From Clostridia bacterium (GTDB lineage: Bacteria; Bacillota; Clostridia; TANB77; CAG-508), in the NCBI GenBank assembly GCA_017437145.1, contig JAFSBT010000004.1:62001-126000 (forward strand): a stretch of DNA of 64,000 nt, read 5' to 3'. Below are positions 24,729-33,356 of this stretch, piece by piece. A model generated the notes under the pieces. The model ran no database searches. It saw only the letters and a list, made by a program, of their open reading frames with translations, and was not told the origin of the DNA. Made by a program: the position numbers and the translations under genes. The number at the start of each line of letters is the position of its first letter. Within the stretch, counting starts at the first letter, position 1.

Positions 24729-24902
24729 ATATTTAACCTCATATTTATTATCTAAAAGTATTATAACATATAAATTTTAAGTTTTATTATAATTTTTAAC
24801 TATTATTTAAAATTTTGTGTGGATAAAATAACTAGACCCCAAGCAGTTTTATACATCTTTTCTCACTTTTCAAAAAAAGACTAGTTCATTTTGAACTAAT
24901 CT

Positions 24903-25499
24903 TTAATTTGTATTTATAATTTTATAATCATTTCTATCATTTACAATAACTGCTTGGTCATTACTAAGTTTTATAAATTTTAAATTACTATTTTCATTGA
25001 TAATTTCATCTGCTAATTTCGTATATTTTTCTTTACTATTATAATGAGGCAAAATATATGCATCAATTAAATTCATAGCATTATAATCTTTTAATAATGG
25101 TGCTTGTGTTTTATCATCAAGTTTTTCAACATATTCGATAGAAGGACAAGCTATACAAGAACCCGCACTTGAACCAACATATATTTTGCTATTTGCAAAT
25201 TCTATTAAATCTTCTAACACTTTTTTCATCTTTAACTGTTGAAGTAAATAGAAACAATTCCCACCTGCAACAAATATGGCATCTACAGAATTAAATTTCT
25301 CTATAATGCTATCTTTATCCTCATTTGTAATATCAATATCTATTATCTTGAAATTCATATTTGCTAAATCTTTTTTATCTTTTTCCATATACCATCTATC
25401 ATCATCTAGTTCAGAAGCAGTAGCAATAAACCCAATTTTAGCACCCTGTTCTATATATTTTGTAATAATTTCTTTATTGCTTGATAACAATATTTTCAT
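24903..25499 (-). CDS. Peptidase E-like (S51) / class I glutamine amidotransferase-like protein
   Basis: 198 residues from the ATG at 25499. The S51 fold is visible: the N-terminal strand MKILLSSNKE, IGFIATAS, DAIFVAGGNCFYLLQQL, and the nucleophile elbow GSSAGSCI with Ser near residue 115. LIDAYILPHYNS supplies the likely catalytic His. Family members cleave N-terminal Asp dipeptides, though many homologues have unknown substrates. A single gene, with a poor ribosome binding site (AGTGAG). Confidence 0.8.
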   Translation of the reverse strand: MKILLSSNKEIITKYIEQGAKIGFIATASELDDDRWYMEKDKKDLANMNFKIIDIDITNEDKDSIIEKFNSVDAIFVAGGNCFYLLQQLKMKKVLEDLIEFANSKIYVGSSAGSCIACPSIEYVEKLDDKTQAPLLKDYNAMNLIDAYILPHYNSKEKYTKLADEIINENSNLKFIKLSNDQAVIVNDRNDYKIINTN

Positions 25500-25707
25500 A
25501 TACCCCAACTCACTTTCAAATTGCTAGTTATTTTTTTACATTATATCATACTTTTTATTATAAGACACATTCTTTTAATTCTAGGTATAAAAATAACCTA
25601 ATTTTAAAAAAATAATATGAAATAAATTTTAGTATTGTATTTCATATTATTTATTATATTGGTCGAATTTCGTATTATACTTTTATATTTTTAATCTATT
25701 ATTTCTT

Positions 25708-25736
25708 GTGTCAAAATGCCCCGTCCCTATTGACAC
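25708..25736 (+). repeat. Island repeat family A, copy 5
   Basis: GTGTCAAAATGCCCCGTCCC then TATTGACAC, a full copy with perfect GTGTCA/TGACAC ends. The 25509-25792 spacer otherwise holds no gene. Confidence 0.85.
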
Positions 25737-25749
25737 TAACTATATTATG

Positions 25750-25785
25750 TGTCAAAATTTTCAGTCCCATTTAACACATTTGACA
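25750..25785 (+). repeat. Island repeat family A, copy 6 (diverged, tandem to copy 5)
   Basis: TGTCAAAATTTTCAGTCCC, then ATTTAACAC and ATTTGACA. It lies 14 bases after copy 5 and just past the 3' end of the SUKH-like gene. Confidence 0.6.
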
Positions 25786-25792
25786 TTTTCTA

Positions 25793-26779
25793 CTATACTA
25801 AATCCAATTCTTCTATATCTAATTTACCATTTTTAATATCATTAACATATTCTTCAAATGTATTTCTAACTACTTTAACATTCTTATCAACTAAATCTTT
25901 TGTCCATATTTCTTCATTTCGGATATATGGTTGTATGCCACAAAATATACTGTGATCTGCAAATACAATTCTAGGATTATCTAGAGATGAATTTAAATCC
26001 ATACATATTACATCTCCACCACTAGTACCATTTATAACAATATATCCAAATTTAGATATAATTGCACCTGGTGCCATCGTGGAACTTTCGTAAGCCATTT
26101 CTTTAAAATTAGTAATAATATTTTTGTTTAATAATTCATCATATTCTTTTTCAAATATATTTTTTACATAACCATTTAGTTGAACATCTAATTTTTTTTG
26201 CATAAATATTTTTGACCATAATACATTATTATTTTTTATAAAATCAAGAGTCTCATTAAATGATTTAATATCAATTGATTTATAATCTATTATTTTTCTA
26301 TATTTTTCATTACTATAAATTATTTCTAAATCGCCATCTACAAAACCACAGCATACAGCATGAGACTGTTCTAATTTTTCTTTATATTTTCCAACATACA
26401 TATATTTTCTAACTAATTTTATGACATCACATTCTACATCTTTATATTTACCTTTTGAATATTCATTATCTAACACATATGTATTATTCCTTGATGAAAA
26501 CATTTCGTCACAAGCCCAATTATCATTATCCTTATCGTAACTAGATGAGCCAATTAATTCTAATCTATATTTTTCATCGCTGTCTTCATAAATATTGAAA
26601 TTAAATGCTATTACATCATTACTTATTTCTTCTTTTAAAACATTATCTAGCCAATCATTAAATAAGTTTTTTTCGTTTAAACTAACATTTTCACTTTTTT
26701 TCTTCTCTTGTATTTTAGACTGAATAAATTTTTTCGTAATAAAGACTGGAAGTCTTGTTAAAATATCAAATATTCCCAT
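25793..26779 (-). CDS. SUKH/SMI1-KNR4-like protein with an unknown N-terminal half
   Basis: 328 residues from the ATG at 26779, which has AAAGGAG six bases upstream. The C-terminal third (GYIVINGTSGGDVICMDLNS, then a PRIVFADHS strand) matches the SUKH fold used by immunity proteins against polymorphic toxins and by regulators. The N-terminal half (about 1-165) is alpha/beta and unrecognised. No toxin gene is next to it, so it could be an orphan immunity gene. It follows the small YgjV-like gene after 17 bases on the same strand. Confidence 0.65.
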   Translation of the reverse strand: MGIFDILTRLPVFITKKFIQSKIQEKKKSENVSLNEKNLFNDWLDNVLKEEISNDVIAFNFNIYEDSDEKYRLELIGSSSYDKDNDNWACDEMFSSRNNTYVLDNEYSKGKYKDVECDVIKLVRKYMYVGKYKEKLEQSHAVCCGFVDGDLEIIYSNEKYRKIIDYKSIDIKSFNETLDFIKNNNVLWSKIFMQKKLDVQLNGYVKNIFEKEYDELLNKNIITNFKEMAYESSTMAPGAIISKFGYIVINGTSGGDVICMDLNSSLDNPRIVFADHSIFCGIQPYIRNEEIWTKDLVDKNVKVVRNTFEEYVNDIKNGKLDIEELDLV

Positions 26780-26796
26780 AACATACTCCTTTGAAA

Positions 26797-27123
26797 TCAA
26801 TTATTGCTACTAAGACTGATGCAATTTTGTACACTTTCACCTTTCTTTTTTAGTCTAATTATTGCTATTATTGCTGAAATTAATTGTAAAACTTCTTGTA
26901 CAGCTCCTACATATGCCATTACAATAATATCATAAATAGCCCATCCCAATCCTGCAATACCTACTGTTCCTTTTAAGATTTTCACATTATTTTGCCATAA
27001 TCCATATGTATGAATAACTGTCACAATTAATGGAATTATACTATAAATATCTTGCCAACTAAATATACTAGATATTATTGTTAATACCGTAAAAATAATA
27101 AATACTCTTAATGATGGTTTCAT
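26797..27123 (-). CDS. YgjV-family small membrane protein
   Basis: 108 residues with three to four membrane helices (about 7-22, 26-43, 55-72 and 75-92) and a basic C-terminus. The pattern YGLWQNNVKILKGTVGIAGLGWAIYD is typical of the YgjV inner-membrane family. It is a shorter relative of the N-terminal domain at 17.4-18.3 kb. Function unknown. It shares a transcript with the downstream SUKH-like gene. Confidence 0.7.
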   Translation of the reverse strand: MKPSLRVFIIFTVLTIISSIFSWQDIYSIIPLIVTVIHTYGLWQNNVKILKGTVGIAGLGWAIYDIIVMAYVGAVQEVLQLISAIIAIIRLKKKGESVQNCISLSSNN

Positions 27124-27173
27124 ATTTTTCTTTTCATAATAATAAAAAACAAAACTTCTTACTTTTCTACCTC

Positions 27174-27635
27174 CTAAAATATATTTAAATCTTTTTTCAT
27201 TATTAGTTTATCATATTCAAATCTTTGTCCTGTATATATTTTTATGGCCTCCGGATTATTGCTTGAAAGTTTAATTTTACTAATATTATTTTTCTTAGCA
27301 TATTCTATACACTCTTTTATAAGATTAGTTTGTATTCCTTTTCTTCTATATTCTTTCAAAGTAAATACATTGCATATGTATCCTTCATTTCCACTTTTTA
27401 CGCATTGAGGCATATAGTTTATAATCTGTAGTCCACAAGTTGCAATTATTTTATTATCTTTAATTTCTATAAAAAAGATTATATCTTTGTTCAAATGTTC
27501 TTCTAAATATTTCTTAGTTATCATATAAAATTCATCATCTTTATCCGGATATAATTCTTTCCAATCTTCTTTTTGTTGTATTACTCTCAATTTTGATAAT
27601 TCTTCTATATTTTCATTTTTAGCTATAGTAATCAT
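27174..27635 (-). CDS. GNAT-family N-acetyltransferase
   Basis: 153 residues. FIEIKDNKIIATCGLQIINY is strands 2-3. ICNVFTLKEYRRKGIQTNLI is strand 4 with the acetyl-CoA loop R-R-K-G-I-Q. NISKIKLSSNNPEAIKIYTGQRF is the strand 5/helix 4 signature (N-P-x-A-I-x-I-Y). AAGGAG precedes the start. The substrate is unknown. It faces the same way as the YgjV/SUKH pair and may lead that operon. Confidence 0.85.
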   Translation of the reverse strand: MITIAKNENIEELSKLRVIQQKEDWKELYPDKDDEFYMITKKYLEEHLNKDIIFFIEIKDNKIIATCGLQIINYMPQCVKSGNEGYICNVFTLKEYRRKGIQTNLIKECIEYAKKNNISKIKLSSNNPEAIKIYTGQRFEYDKLIMKKDLNIF

Positions 27636-27760
27636 TTTTCTCCTTAAAAATTAAATTTTTTTATATGTTGCTGTTAAATTTTTTATTTCCATTATACCAC
27701 AAATATTTTAAAATAAATATCTTTCATAAACTTTCACTATTTTTAAGATAAAAAAAATAA

Positions 27761-27787
27761 TGTCAAAATGCCCCGCCCTATTGACAC
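27761..27787 (+). repeat. Island repeat family A, copy 7 at a gene start
   Basis: TGTCAAAATGCCCCGCCC then TATTGACAC. Its ATG opens an artefactual start for the following 211-codon frame. Confidence 0.85.
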
Positions 27788-27797
27788 TTTAGGTTTA

Positions 27798-28403
27798 ATG
27801 AATGATTTTCCTGTAAATAAATACTTTTGTTTAGATAAAAAAATAGTATTAAAAGATTATAACTATATTGGAAATTCAGATTGTACAACTATATTAGGTC
27901 GTGAAGACTATTTTAAAATATTCTTCCCTAAGTGTACTGATAAAGAACTAAATGAACTTATAGAAAAATCAATTAAATTAGCAGAAACATCTGCTATGCA
28001 AAAACATATAAAATCTGATTTAAATAAACTTTTAATTGGTTCAAATTGGTACTGCGAACCTTTAGATATGTTTATTCAATATGTTAAATATATGTATAAT
28101 TTATTAAATGCAATAATAAATAAAGAAGATACAGTAGAAACAAAATATAATGCTTTTGAAGTTAATCATATAAATATGTTCTTAACTCAAAAAGAAATTG
28201 TAAACATAGAAATTCCTATTACATCTTTAAAACAATTTATAGATTTTTATTTTGCTAGAACTGTATCAAGAGATGTTAATTTATTAAAGATTTGTAAGTT
28301 CTGTAATAAGGCTTTTATTGCTAATAATCCTAAAGCAGAATATGATACACCTCAATGTAAAAATAAAGCTAATGTATATAAAAGTAGAGCAAAAAATAAA
28401 TAG
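27798..28403 (+). CDS. Probable 5'-truncated gene with a Cys-rich (CGNR-like) C-terminus
   Basis: The open frame begins inside repeat copy 7 (ATG at 27768); the first gene-like ATG is at 27798, without a good ribosome binding site. The protein ends in LKICKFCNKAFIANNPKAEY and then DTPQCKNKANVYKSRAK, a C-x2-C...C arrangement reminiscent of CGNR zinc fingers and some DUF6076-like proteins. The upstream part (residues 1-170) is helical and unrecognised. The repeat probably replaced the real 5' end, so the gene may be silent. Confidence 0.5.
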   Translation: MNDFPVNKYFCLDKKIVLKDYNYIGNSDCTTILGREDYFKIFFPKCTDKELNELIEKSIKLAETSAMQKHIKSDLNKLLIGSNWYCEPLDMFIQYVKYMYNLLNAIINKEDTVETKYNAFEVNHINMFLTQKEIVNIEIPITSLKQFIDFYFARTVSRDVNLLKICKFCNKAFIANNPKAEYDTPQCKNKANVYKSRAKNK

Positions 28404-28430
28404 TAGCAGTTAATTGCTACTATTTATTTC
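28392..28430. terminator. Bidirectional terminator between convergent genes
   Basis: AAATAAATAGTAGCA and TGCTACTATTTATTT form a 14-15 base stem around GTTAAT, overlapping the 3' ends of the 211-codon frame and the KAP gene. Confidence 0.8.
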
Positions 28431-30203
28431 TTCATATATCTGATAAATTTTCTTAAACTTCTCAGATTCTTTACTATTTTTTTCTATTTCTTGTTTAAAC
28501 CCTATACCATATTTTTCCCTCAATTTATCAAAAAACAAATTAATTAATTCTTTGTCCCTTTTTAAAATTTTTTCAAGATCATATTTTTCTAATGTACTAA
28601 CTAGAATAAATATGCTAGAGAAATCTATCTTGTCATTATTTAATAACATAATTGCATTATTTCTAAAATTTTCATTATATGTTAACAAACAAAGCATATC
28701 ATCAATATCCAATATTTCAATATCCAAATCAGAATTAGTACAATTTTTAATTGAAATATACTTTCTTTTATATTCTGAAATAAATTTTTGATGCAATTCG
28801 TTTAATTCATAATGACTCTCTTCTAAATTTCGCCATATTTTTGATAATTTAGTATTGCTACACCACATCGCATCTATATCAGATAAGCAACCATATTGAG
28901 CCTCTCTTCTATTTTTGCTTCTCTTAGCAAAAAACAATCCAATACTTTCATATTCTTTTATTTCTTCAACATATCTATCCAAATTAATAAATAAATTCGT
29001 ATAATATATACTAATTTTTTCATTTATTTCATCATTAAAAATATAATCTATTTCAAATAGAAATACCATAAAATTAATATAGTTGTATAATATTTTATAC
29101 AAAATTCTTATATTATTATTTCCAGATAATCTCCATATGATTTCTGAAGGTTGTTTTATCTCTTCAAGTATATTAGCAAATTCTTTTTTATATTGTTCTG
29201 ATATTATTTCTTTTTCTATGATTTCATTCCATATATCCTTAAATATCTTTTCTTTTGGAATTATTGTATACTTTTTGCAACCTAATTTAGAAATAAAAGT
29301 ATCATATACATAGTTTGGTACCATTTCGCTTTCATTTCCTATAATTATAACTTTCATTTTATACTTTTCAATTAATTCATCTATTATTCCTACAACAATA
29401 TCATATTTACCAATAGCATTTTCATAATTAGTCTTGGTAGTTCCTAATTGTCTACCATATCGTACCCATTCTATACGTTCAAAATTATCAAAAATGAAAA
29501 TAGAATTCTTTTTTATGTTATTAATATCATACCTTTTTTCTAATATTTTTTTCAAAAACAATCCTATTATTGAAATTTCACCTATTAAATAAATAATATA
29601 ACTAAAAAAACTATTCTCCTCATTTTCGCAAGACTGTTTTATTCTATCCATTAATAATTCTTTAGTAGTAATACCAAAACATGAAATTTTATATATTTTT
29701 TGTTTTGAATATCTATAATACAAATTTATAAACTTATTTACAATGTATGTTTTTCCAGCTCCCCATGCCCCTGATATAAAGATCGGTAAATTGTTTTCTT
29801 TGTCACTAAAATAATTATACATATTCTTATATAACTCTTTTATGTTTCTATCAATACTATTTGATAACATCATTTTATCATATTCTCTTTTTTCTTTATT
29901 TCTACAACATTTTATATATATCTTTTTTATTATTAAATATATAAAGCTCAAACAACTATATATTAATGCAATTTGTAGTATACTTCTAGAAATACATTTA
30001 ACAAACATTATTATTTTATTTAAATATATTTCGTTAAACCCCATAAATACTAAAAGACTTTTTATTTGATTTTTAAATTGTCTTATCAAAATAATTACTA
30101 TGCATGATATAAATATGATTTTACTTACAAACATAATAATACCTTGAAATTTCTCTTTTAAATTCATACTAAATGTTTTAATATGTTCAAATATTTTTTT
30201 CAT
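28410..30203 (-). CDS. KAP-family P-loop NTPase with N-terminal membrane helices
   Basis: 597 residues from the ATG at 30203, which has GGAG upstream. Two membrane segments lie near residues 24-42 and 70-95, and a third hydrophobic stretch occurs inside the NTPase domain (about 205-225). KAP NTPase motifs: Walker A FISGAWGAGKTYIVNK near 145, Walker B SIFIFDNFERIEW near 240, and arginine-rich sensor elements near 370. KAP NTPases with inserted membrane segments organise membrane signalling complexes, and several are candidate phage-defence genes. It lies right after the Gabija operon on the same strand. Confidence 0.75.
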   Translation of the reverse strand: MKKIFEHIKTFSMNLKEKFQGIIMFVSKIIFISCIVIILIRQFKNQIKSLLVFMGFNEIYLNKIIMFVKCISRSILQIALIYSCLSFIYLIIKKIYIKCCRNKEKREYDKMMLSNSIDRNIKELYKNMYNYFSDKENNLPIFISGAWGAGKTYIVNKFINLYYRYSKQKIYKISCFGITTKELLMDRIKQSCENEENSFFSYIIYLIGEISIIGLFLKKILEKRYDINNIKKNSIFIFDNFERIEWVRYGRQLGTTKTNYENAIGKYDIVVGIIDELIEKYKMKVIIIGNESEMVPNYVYDTFISKLGCKKYTIIPKEKIFKDIWNEIIEKEIISEQYKKEFANILEEIKQPSEIIWRLSGNNNIRILYKILYNYINFMVFLFEIDYIFNDEINEKISIYYTNLFINLDRYVEEIKEYESIGLFFAKRSKNRREAQYGCLSDIDAMWCSNTKLSKIWRNLEESHYELNELHQKFISEYKRKYISIKNCTNSDLDIEILDIDDMLCLLTYNENFRNNAIMLLNNDKIDFSSIFILVSTLEKYDLEKILKRDKELINLFFDKLREKYGIGFKQEIEKNSKESEKFKKIYQIYEEINSSN

Positions 30204-30219
30204 TTTTATTTCTCCAATC

Positions 30220-30251
30220 AAAAAAGATAGGCACTACTTCCCTATCTTTTC
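30220..30251 (-). terminator. Terminator after the Gabija operon
   Basis: AAAAAGATAGG pairs with CCTATCTTTT around CACTACTTC. It lies between the helicase stop and the KAP start, so KAP needs read-through or its own promoter. Confidence 0.7.
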
Positions 30252-30296
30252 TTTCGTTTTTTTCGCATTATATCACATAAAAATTAAATATTCAAT

Positions 30297-31412
30297 TTAT
30301 TTACCATCTTCTATACCATTTTTTAAACCAAATGCATTTGTTTCATCATCAATTACAAAAGTCAAACTGTTTATTGGTCTAGTCATACCTACATACATCT
30401 TGTTTTTAGTTCCTAATGCTAATTTAGCCTTACCTTCTACTATGTATTTTTTAAATTCCTCTGTTGGATATAACAATACTCTTGAATATGTAGCACCTTT
30501 TGACTTTCCGAAAGTAATTTTAAAAGATAATTTACTAGCACTAACACTTGAATCATTAATCAATTGTACTGGTTTATATTTTTTTATGTACTCATCTATT
30601 TGGCTCTTTTTAATTACAAAAACCCCCTGATGACAATCTTTTTTTATTTCAGTACATTCCATTGGCTGATATTCATTATAGAATTTATTTACAAAAGAAA
30701 TTATATCCTTGTGACATCTATAGCATTTATTTAACTCTGTATTATCTATTTTACATTCAATAGATTTGCATTCATTCTCAATAAACTCTTTTATATTTCC
30801 ATATGAATATTTTTTAAATTTTCTCTCAAAATGTGTCTTATATATTGTCTGTCTAGGATCTCCAACTAAAATAACATTACTATTCGTATTCATTATTCTT
30901 TTTATAAACTCTAAATCATATCCTGCCATATCTTGAACTTCGTCAATAAAAATATATTTAAAAACAGATGATAACCTATTAATTACCTTTCCTTTTGTTT
31001 CATCATCTAGTCTAATAGCTAATTTAGCTAATTTATCTGTATATATTCTACAATCAGGATCAAAATAATGCTTAAAAAAATTTACTTTTTCTTTCCAGCA
31101 TATTGGTATACCATCTTTATTTCTGTACCTTACTGCAGATATTCCTTCTTCCATTTTTATTCCTCTTATTTTACCAATTTTCAAGGCTCTTTTGTAAGGT
31201 TTTATTGCATGTTGAAGTAACATAGAAAACCATGTTTGAATTCTTATGTGTTTTGGAACATATCCTACTTGTTCTATAATTTTACGCTCAATTTCATCTT
31301 TACAATTTATAGTAAAAGTTGTTATTAAAACTCTATCTTCTGTTGTTAAAGCATTGTTAATTAAATATCTAGTTTTACCTGTTCCTGCCCCAGCTATTAT
31401 TAATTTATTCAT
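30297..31412 (-). CDS. gajB: UvrD/Rep-like helicase, Gabija GajB-type
   Basis: About 371 residues from the ATG at 31412. SF1 motifs: Walker A IIAGAGTGKTRYL near 5-16, motif Ia TTFTINC, Walker B FIDEVQDMAGYD near 155, motif III VGDPRQTIY near 185, and C-terminal motif VI MYVGMTRPINSLT near 345. It is short for UvrD, as GajB proteins are. The start overlaps the upstream OLD nuclease gene, so the pair is coupled. In Gabija, GajB senses DNA ends and activates GajA. Other OLD-UvrD pairs exist, so the subtype is probable rather than proven. Confidence 0.8.
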   Translation of the reverse strand: MNKLIIAGAGTGKTRYLINNALTTEDRVLITTFTINCKDEIERKIIEQVGYVPKHIRIQTWFSMLLQHAIKPYKRALKIGKIRGIKMEEGISAVRYRNKDGIPICWKEKVNFFKHYFDPDCRIYTDKLAKLAIRLDDETKGKVINRLSSVFKYIFIDEVQDMAGYDLEFIKRIMNTNSNVILVGDPRQTIYKTHFERKFKKYSYGNIKEFIENECKSIECKIDNTELNKCYRCHKDIISFVNKFYNEYQPMECTEIKKDCHQGVFVIKKSQIDEYIKKYKPVQLINDSSVSASKLSFKITFGKSKGATYSRVLLYPTEEFKKYIVEGKAKLALGTKNKMYVGMTRPINSLTFVIDDETNAFGLKNGIEDGK

Positions 31413-33057
31413 CATAATCTCCAATCGCCTTTTTTATGTAGTCCGGATAACTAATACATTCTTCTGTCTCAAATATTTTTATTGCACAGTCAGTTTTATT
31501 TTTCACCATATAATCTATAACATCATCATCTGTTTTAAAATCAGTCACTAATATTTTATTTAAAATTTTTAATGAATTTGCTCTTAAAATACATGGTTCT
31601 AATGTATCATAATTAAACTCTCCACCATTTTTTGCAACTAAATCTCCTTGTTTTCTATGTTCAATTTCATCAAAAAATATATTAATATATTTCTTCGCAT
31701 TTTTCCCTATATATCCTTCATATTTTTTCTTTAAAGCTTCTATATTCCCATCATTATCTGTTACTACTATAGTTTCTTTTTCTATTTTGTCAGCAATTTT
31801 TAAAAATCTTAAAAATGTTGTACCTACTGATATAACATCAATTTCATCTTCTATTGGTAATCTTTTATATTTATCTTTATATGCTTTTTGAATTACTAAT
31901 TCATCTGCATCGCCTTCTACTAAAATTGCTTTTTTACAAAGCAAAAATCTTAATGTATCGTATCCTGGCTTTTTAGCAAAGAATTTTTGAGTATTACTGT
32001 CTAAATCTAAAAATTTCATAATTTTCATATTTTCAAGTAATTGAATCTTATCTAAGCCTAATTTATTTGCTACAAAACTACTATGGGTAGTAATAAAAAA
32101 TTGTTTTTCACTTTCTACTTCCTCGATTTCTCTCAACAATCTATTAAGTTTAGAAAAAGTTAAATGATTTTCTGGTTCTTCAAGTAAAATAATTCCTGCT
32201 TTCTCTGCCTTCTTATTATTCAAAGATAATTCTATTTTTAAAGTTGCTTGTTCTCCTTTACCTACATTTTCAAATGGAATAGAATTAATTTTTGTAATTA
32301 TTGCTTTTTCCCACTCACTTTTGTTGAGCATTTCTACATCCATCTGTATTTTATCGCCCATCAAATGTGTTTCTTCATTTAATCTTCCATTCACTTTTAC
32401 CATTGTGTCACTATTTATAAAATCATTTCTTACTTTTCTATACGTTTGAGATATATCTATAATCTCACTTTCTTCAAGTTTTTCTTTTATAATTTTCGAA
32501 ATGCAACTATCTGAACTATTTTTCAAATTCGAATCCGAAGTATCAATTAAAACAGATTTTATCGGTATTGCCCTTGTTGTCATCTCATCATCTATATTTG
32601 CAGAACAATGCCATGCCGCACTATAGTATTCTATTGGAAGTGTTGTTATTTCACCTTTTTCCAAAAACTCTTTATATTCTTTGTCAAATTTTGAATCAAA
32701 TCTTATAGAAAAATTCACTGTAGCTTTTTCTTCATTATCTGAATTATTAATTCCAAGTAATTCAGGAGCATTATCAAGAAAAATTTCTATATTTAATTTA
32801 GGTAATGGAGTAGATGCATCTTTATTTACCTTTTCAATATATTCTTTTACTACTTTATCGTTAAAAATATCTTGAGTAAAAGAATTTTTTATGTACTTAC
32901 CTCTATAAAATCCAGTTAAAGCAAGGTGTATAGCTTCAAGAATTGTTGATTTACCTTCATTATTATTTCCAACTAAAATATTCATTCCATTATACGGTTC
33001 AAACTCGAATTTTATTAAATTCTTAAAATTATTTATTTTAACTTTATTTATACGCAT
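31405..33057 (-). CDS. gajA: OLD-family ATPase-TOPRIM endonuclease, Gabija GajA-type
   Basis: About 550 residues from the ATG at 33057, with GGAG eight bases upstream. The SMC-like ATPase N-half has INNFKNL, then Walker A GNNNEGKST near residue 35. The signature/Walker B block is GIILLEEPENHL near 290, then the switch THSSF. The TOPRIM C-half has KAILVEGDADELV near 380 (metal glutamate) and VVTDNDG near 435 (acidic pair). This is the OLD/GajA layout: a nucleotide-gated DNA-nicking enzyme. It is the first gene of a two-gene operon with the helicase. Confidence 0.85.
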   Translation of the reverse strand: MRINKVKINNFKNLIKFEFEPYNGMNILVGNNNEGKSTILEAIHLALTGFYRGKYIKNSFTQDIFNDKVVKEYIEKVNKDASTPLPKLNIEIFLDNAPELLGINNSDNEEKATVNFSIRFDSKFDKEYKEFLEKGEITTLPIEYYSAAWHCSANIDDEMTTRAIPIKSVLIDTSDSNLKNSSDSCISKIIKEKLEESEIIDISQTYRKVRNDFINSDTMVKVNGRLNEETHLMGDKIQMDVEMLNKSEWEKAIITKINSIPFENVGKGEQATLKIELSLNNKKAEKAGIILLEEPENHLTFSKLNRLLREIEEVESEKQFFITTHSSFVANKLGLDKIQLLENMKIMKFLDLDSNTQKFFAKKPGYDTLRFLLCKKAILVEGDADELVIQKAYKDKYKRLPIEDEIDVISVGTTFLRFLKIADKIEKETIVVTDNDGNIEALKKKYEGYIGKNAKKYINIFFDEIEHRKQGDLVAKNGGEFNYDTLEPCILRANSLKILNKILVTDFKTDDDVIDYMVKNKTDCAIKIFETEECISYPDYIKKAIGDYDE

Positions 33058-33356
33058 ACCTTTTTCTCCTTTTTTCAAATTATATCAATTTTCATTGTTT
33101 TTTTCTATGTTCTATTAATATTATATATATTTTTTATTTACATTATTCGACATTATACGACTTCATATAATTTATATTACATTTTATAAAGTTTTTTATT
33201 GTCCTATATAAGTTCTTTTATGAATTTTTGTGTAATCTTTGTAACCCTTGAAAAATAAGCAAAAACTACTGGTAATTACAATAAAAATATTATATAATCA
33301 TCACCATTGAATACAAGACTTCTTCCACCCTAATTTGAAAGGAGGTGGAAAAAGCA
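33058..33356. other. Non-coding spacer between gajA and the integrase
   Basis: This 300-base AT-rich spacer separates divergent genes. A TATAAT at 33293-33298 could be the integrase -10, but no good -35 is visible. I see no gene, repeat or strong hairpin in it. Confidence 0.4.

Noticed and set aside
232..27787. CRISPR array made of the TGTCAAAATGCCCC repeats
   Set aside because: Copies are kilobases apart and diverged, there is no regular spacing, and no cas genes are present.
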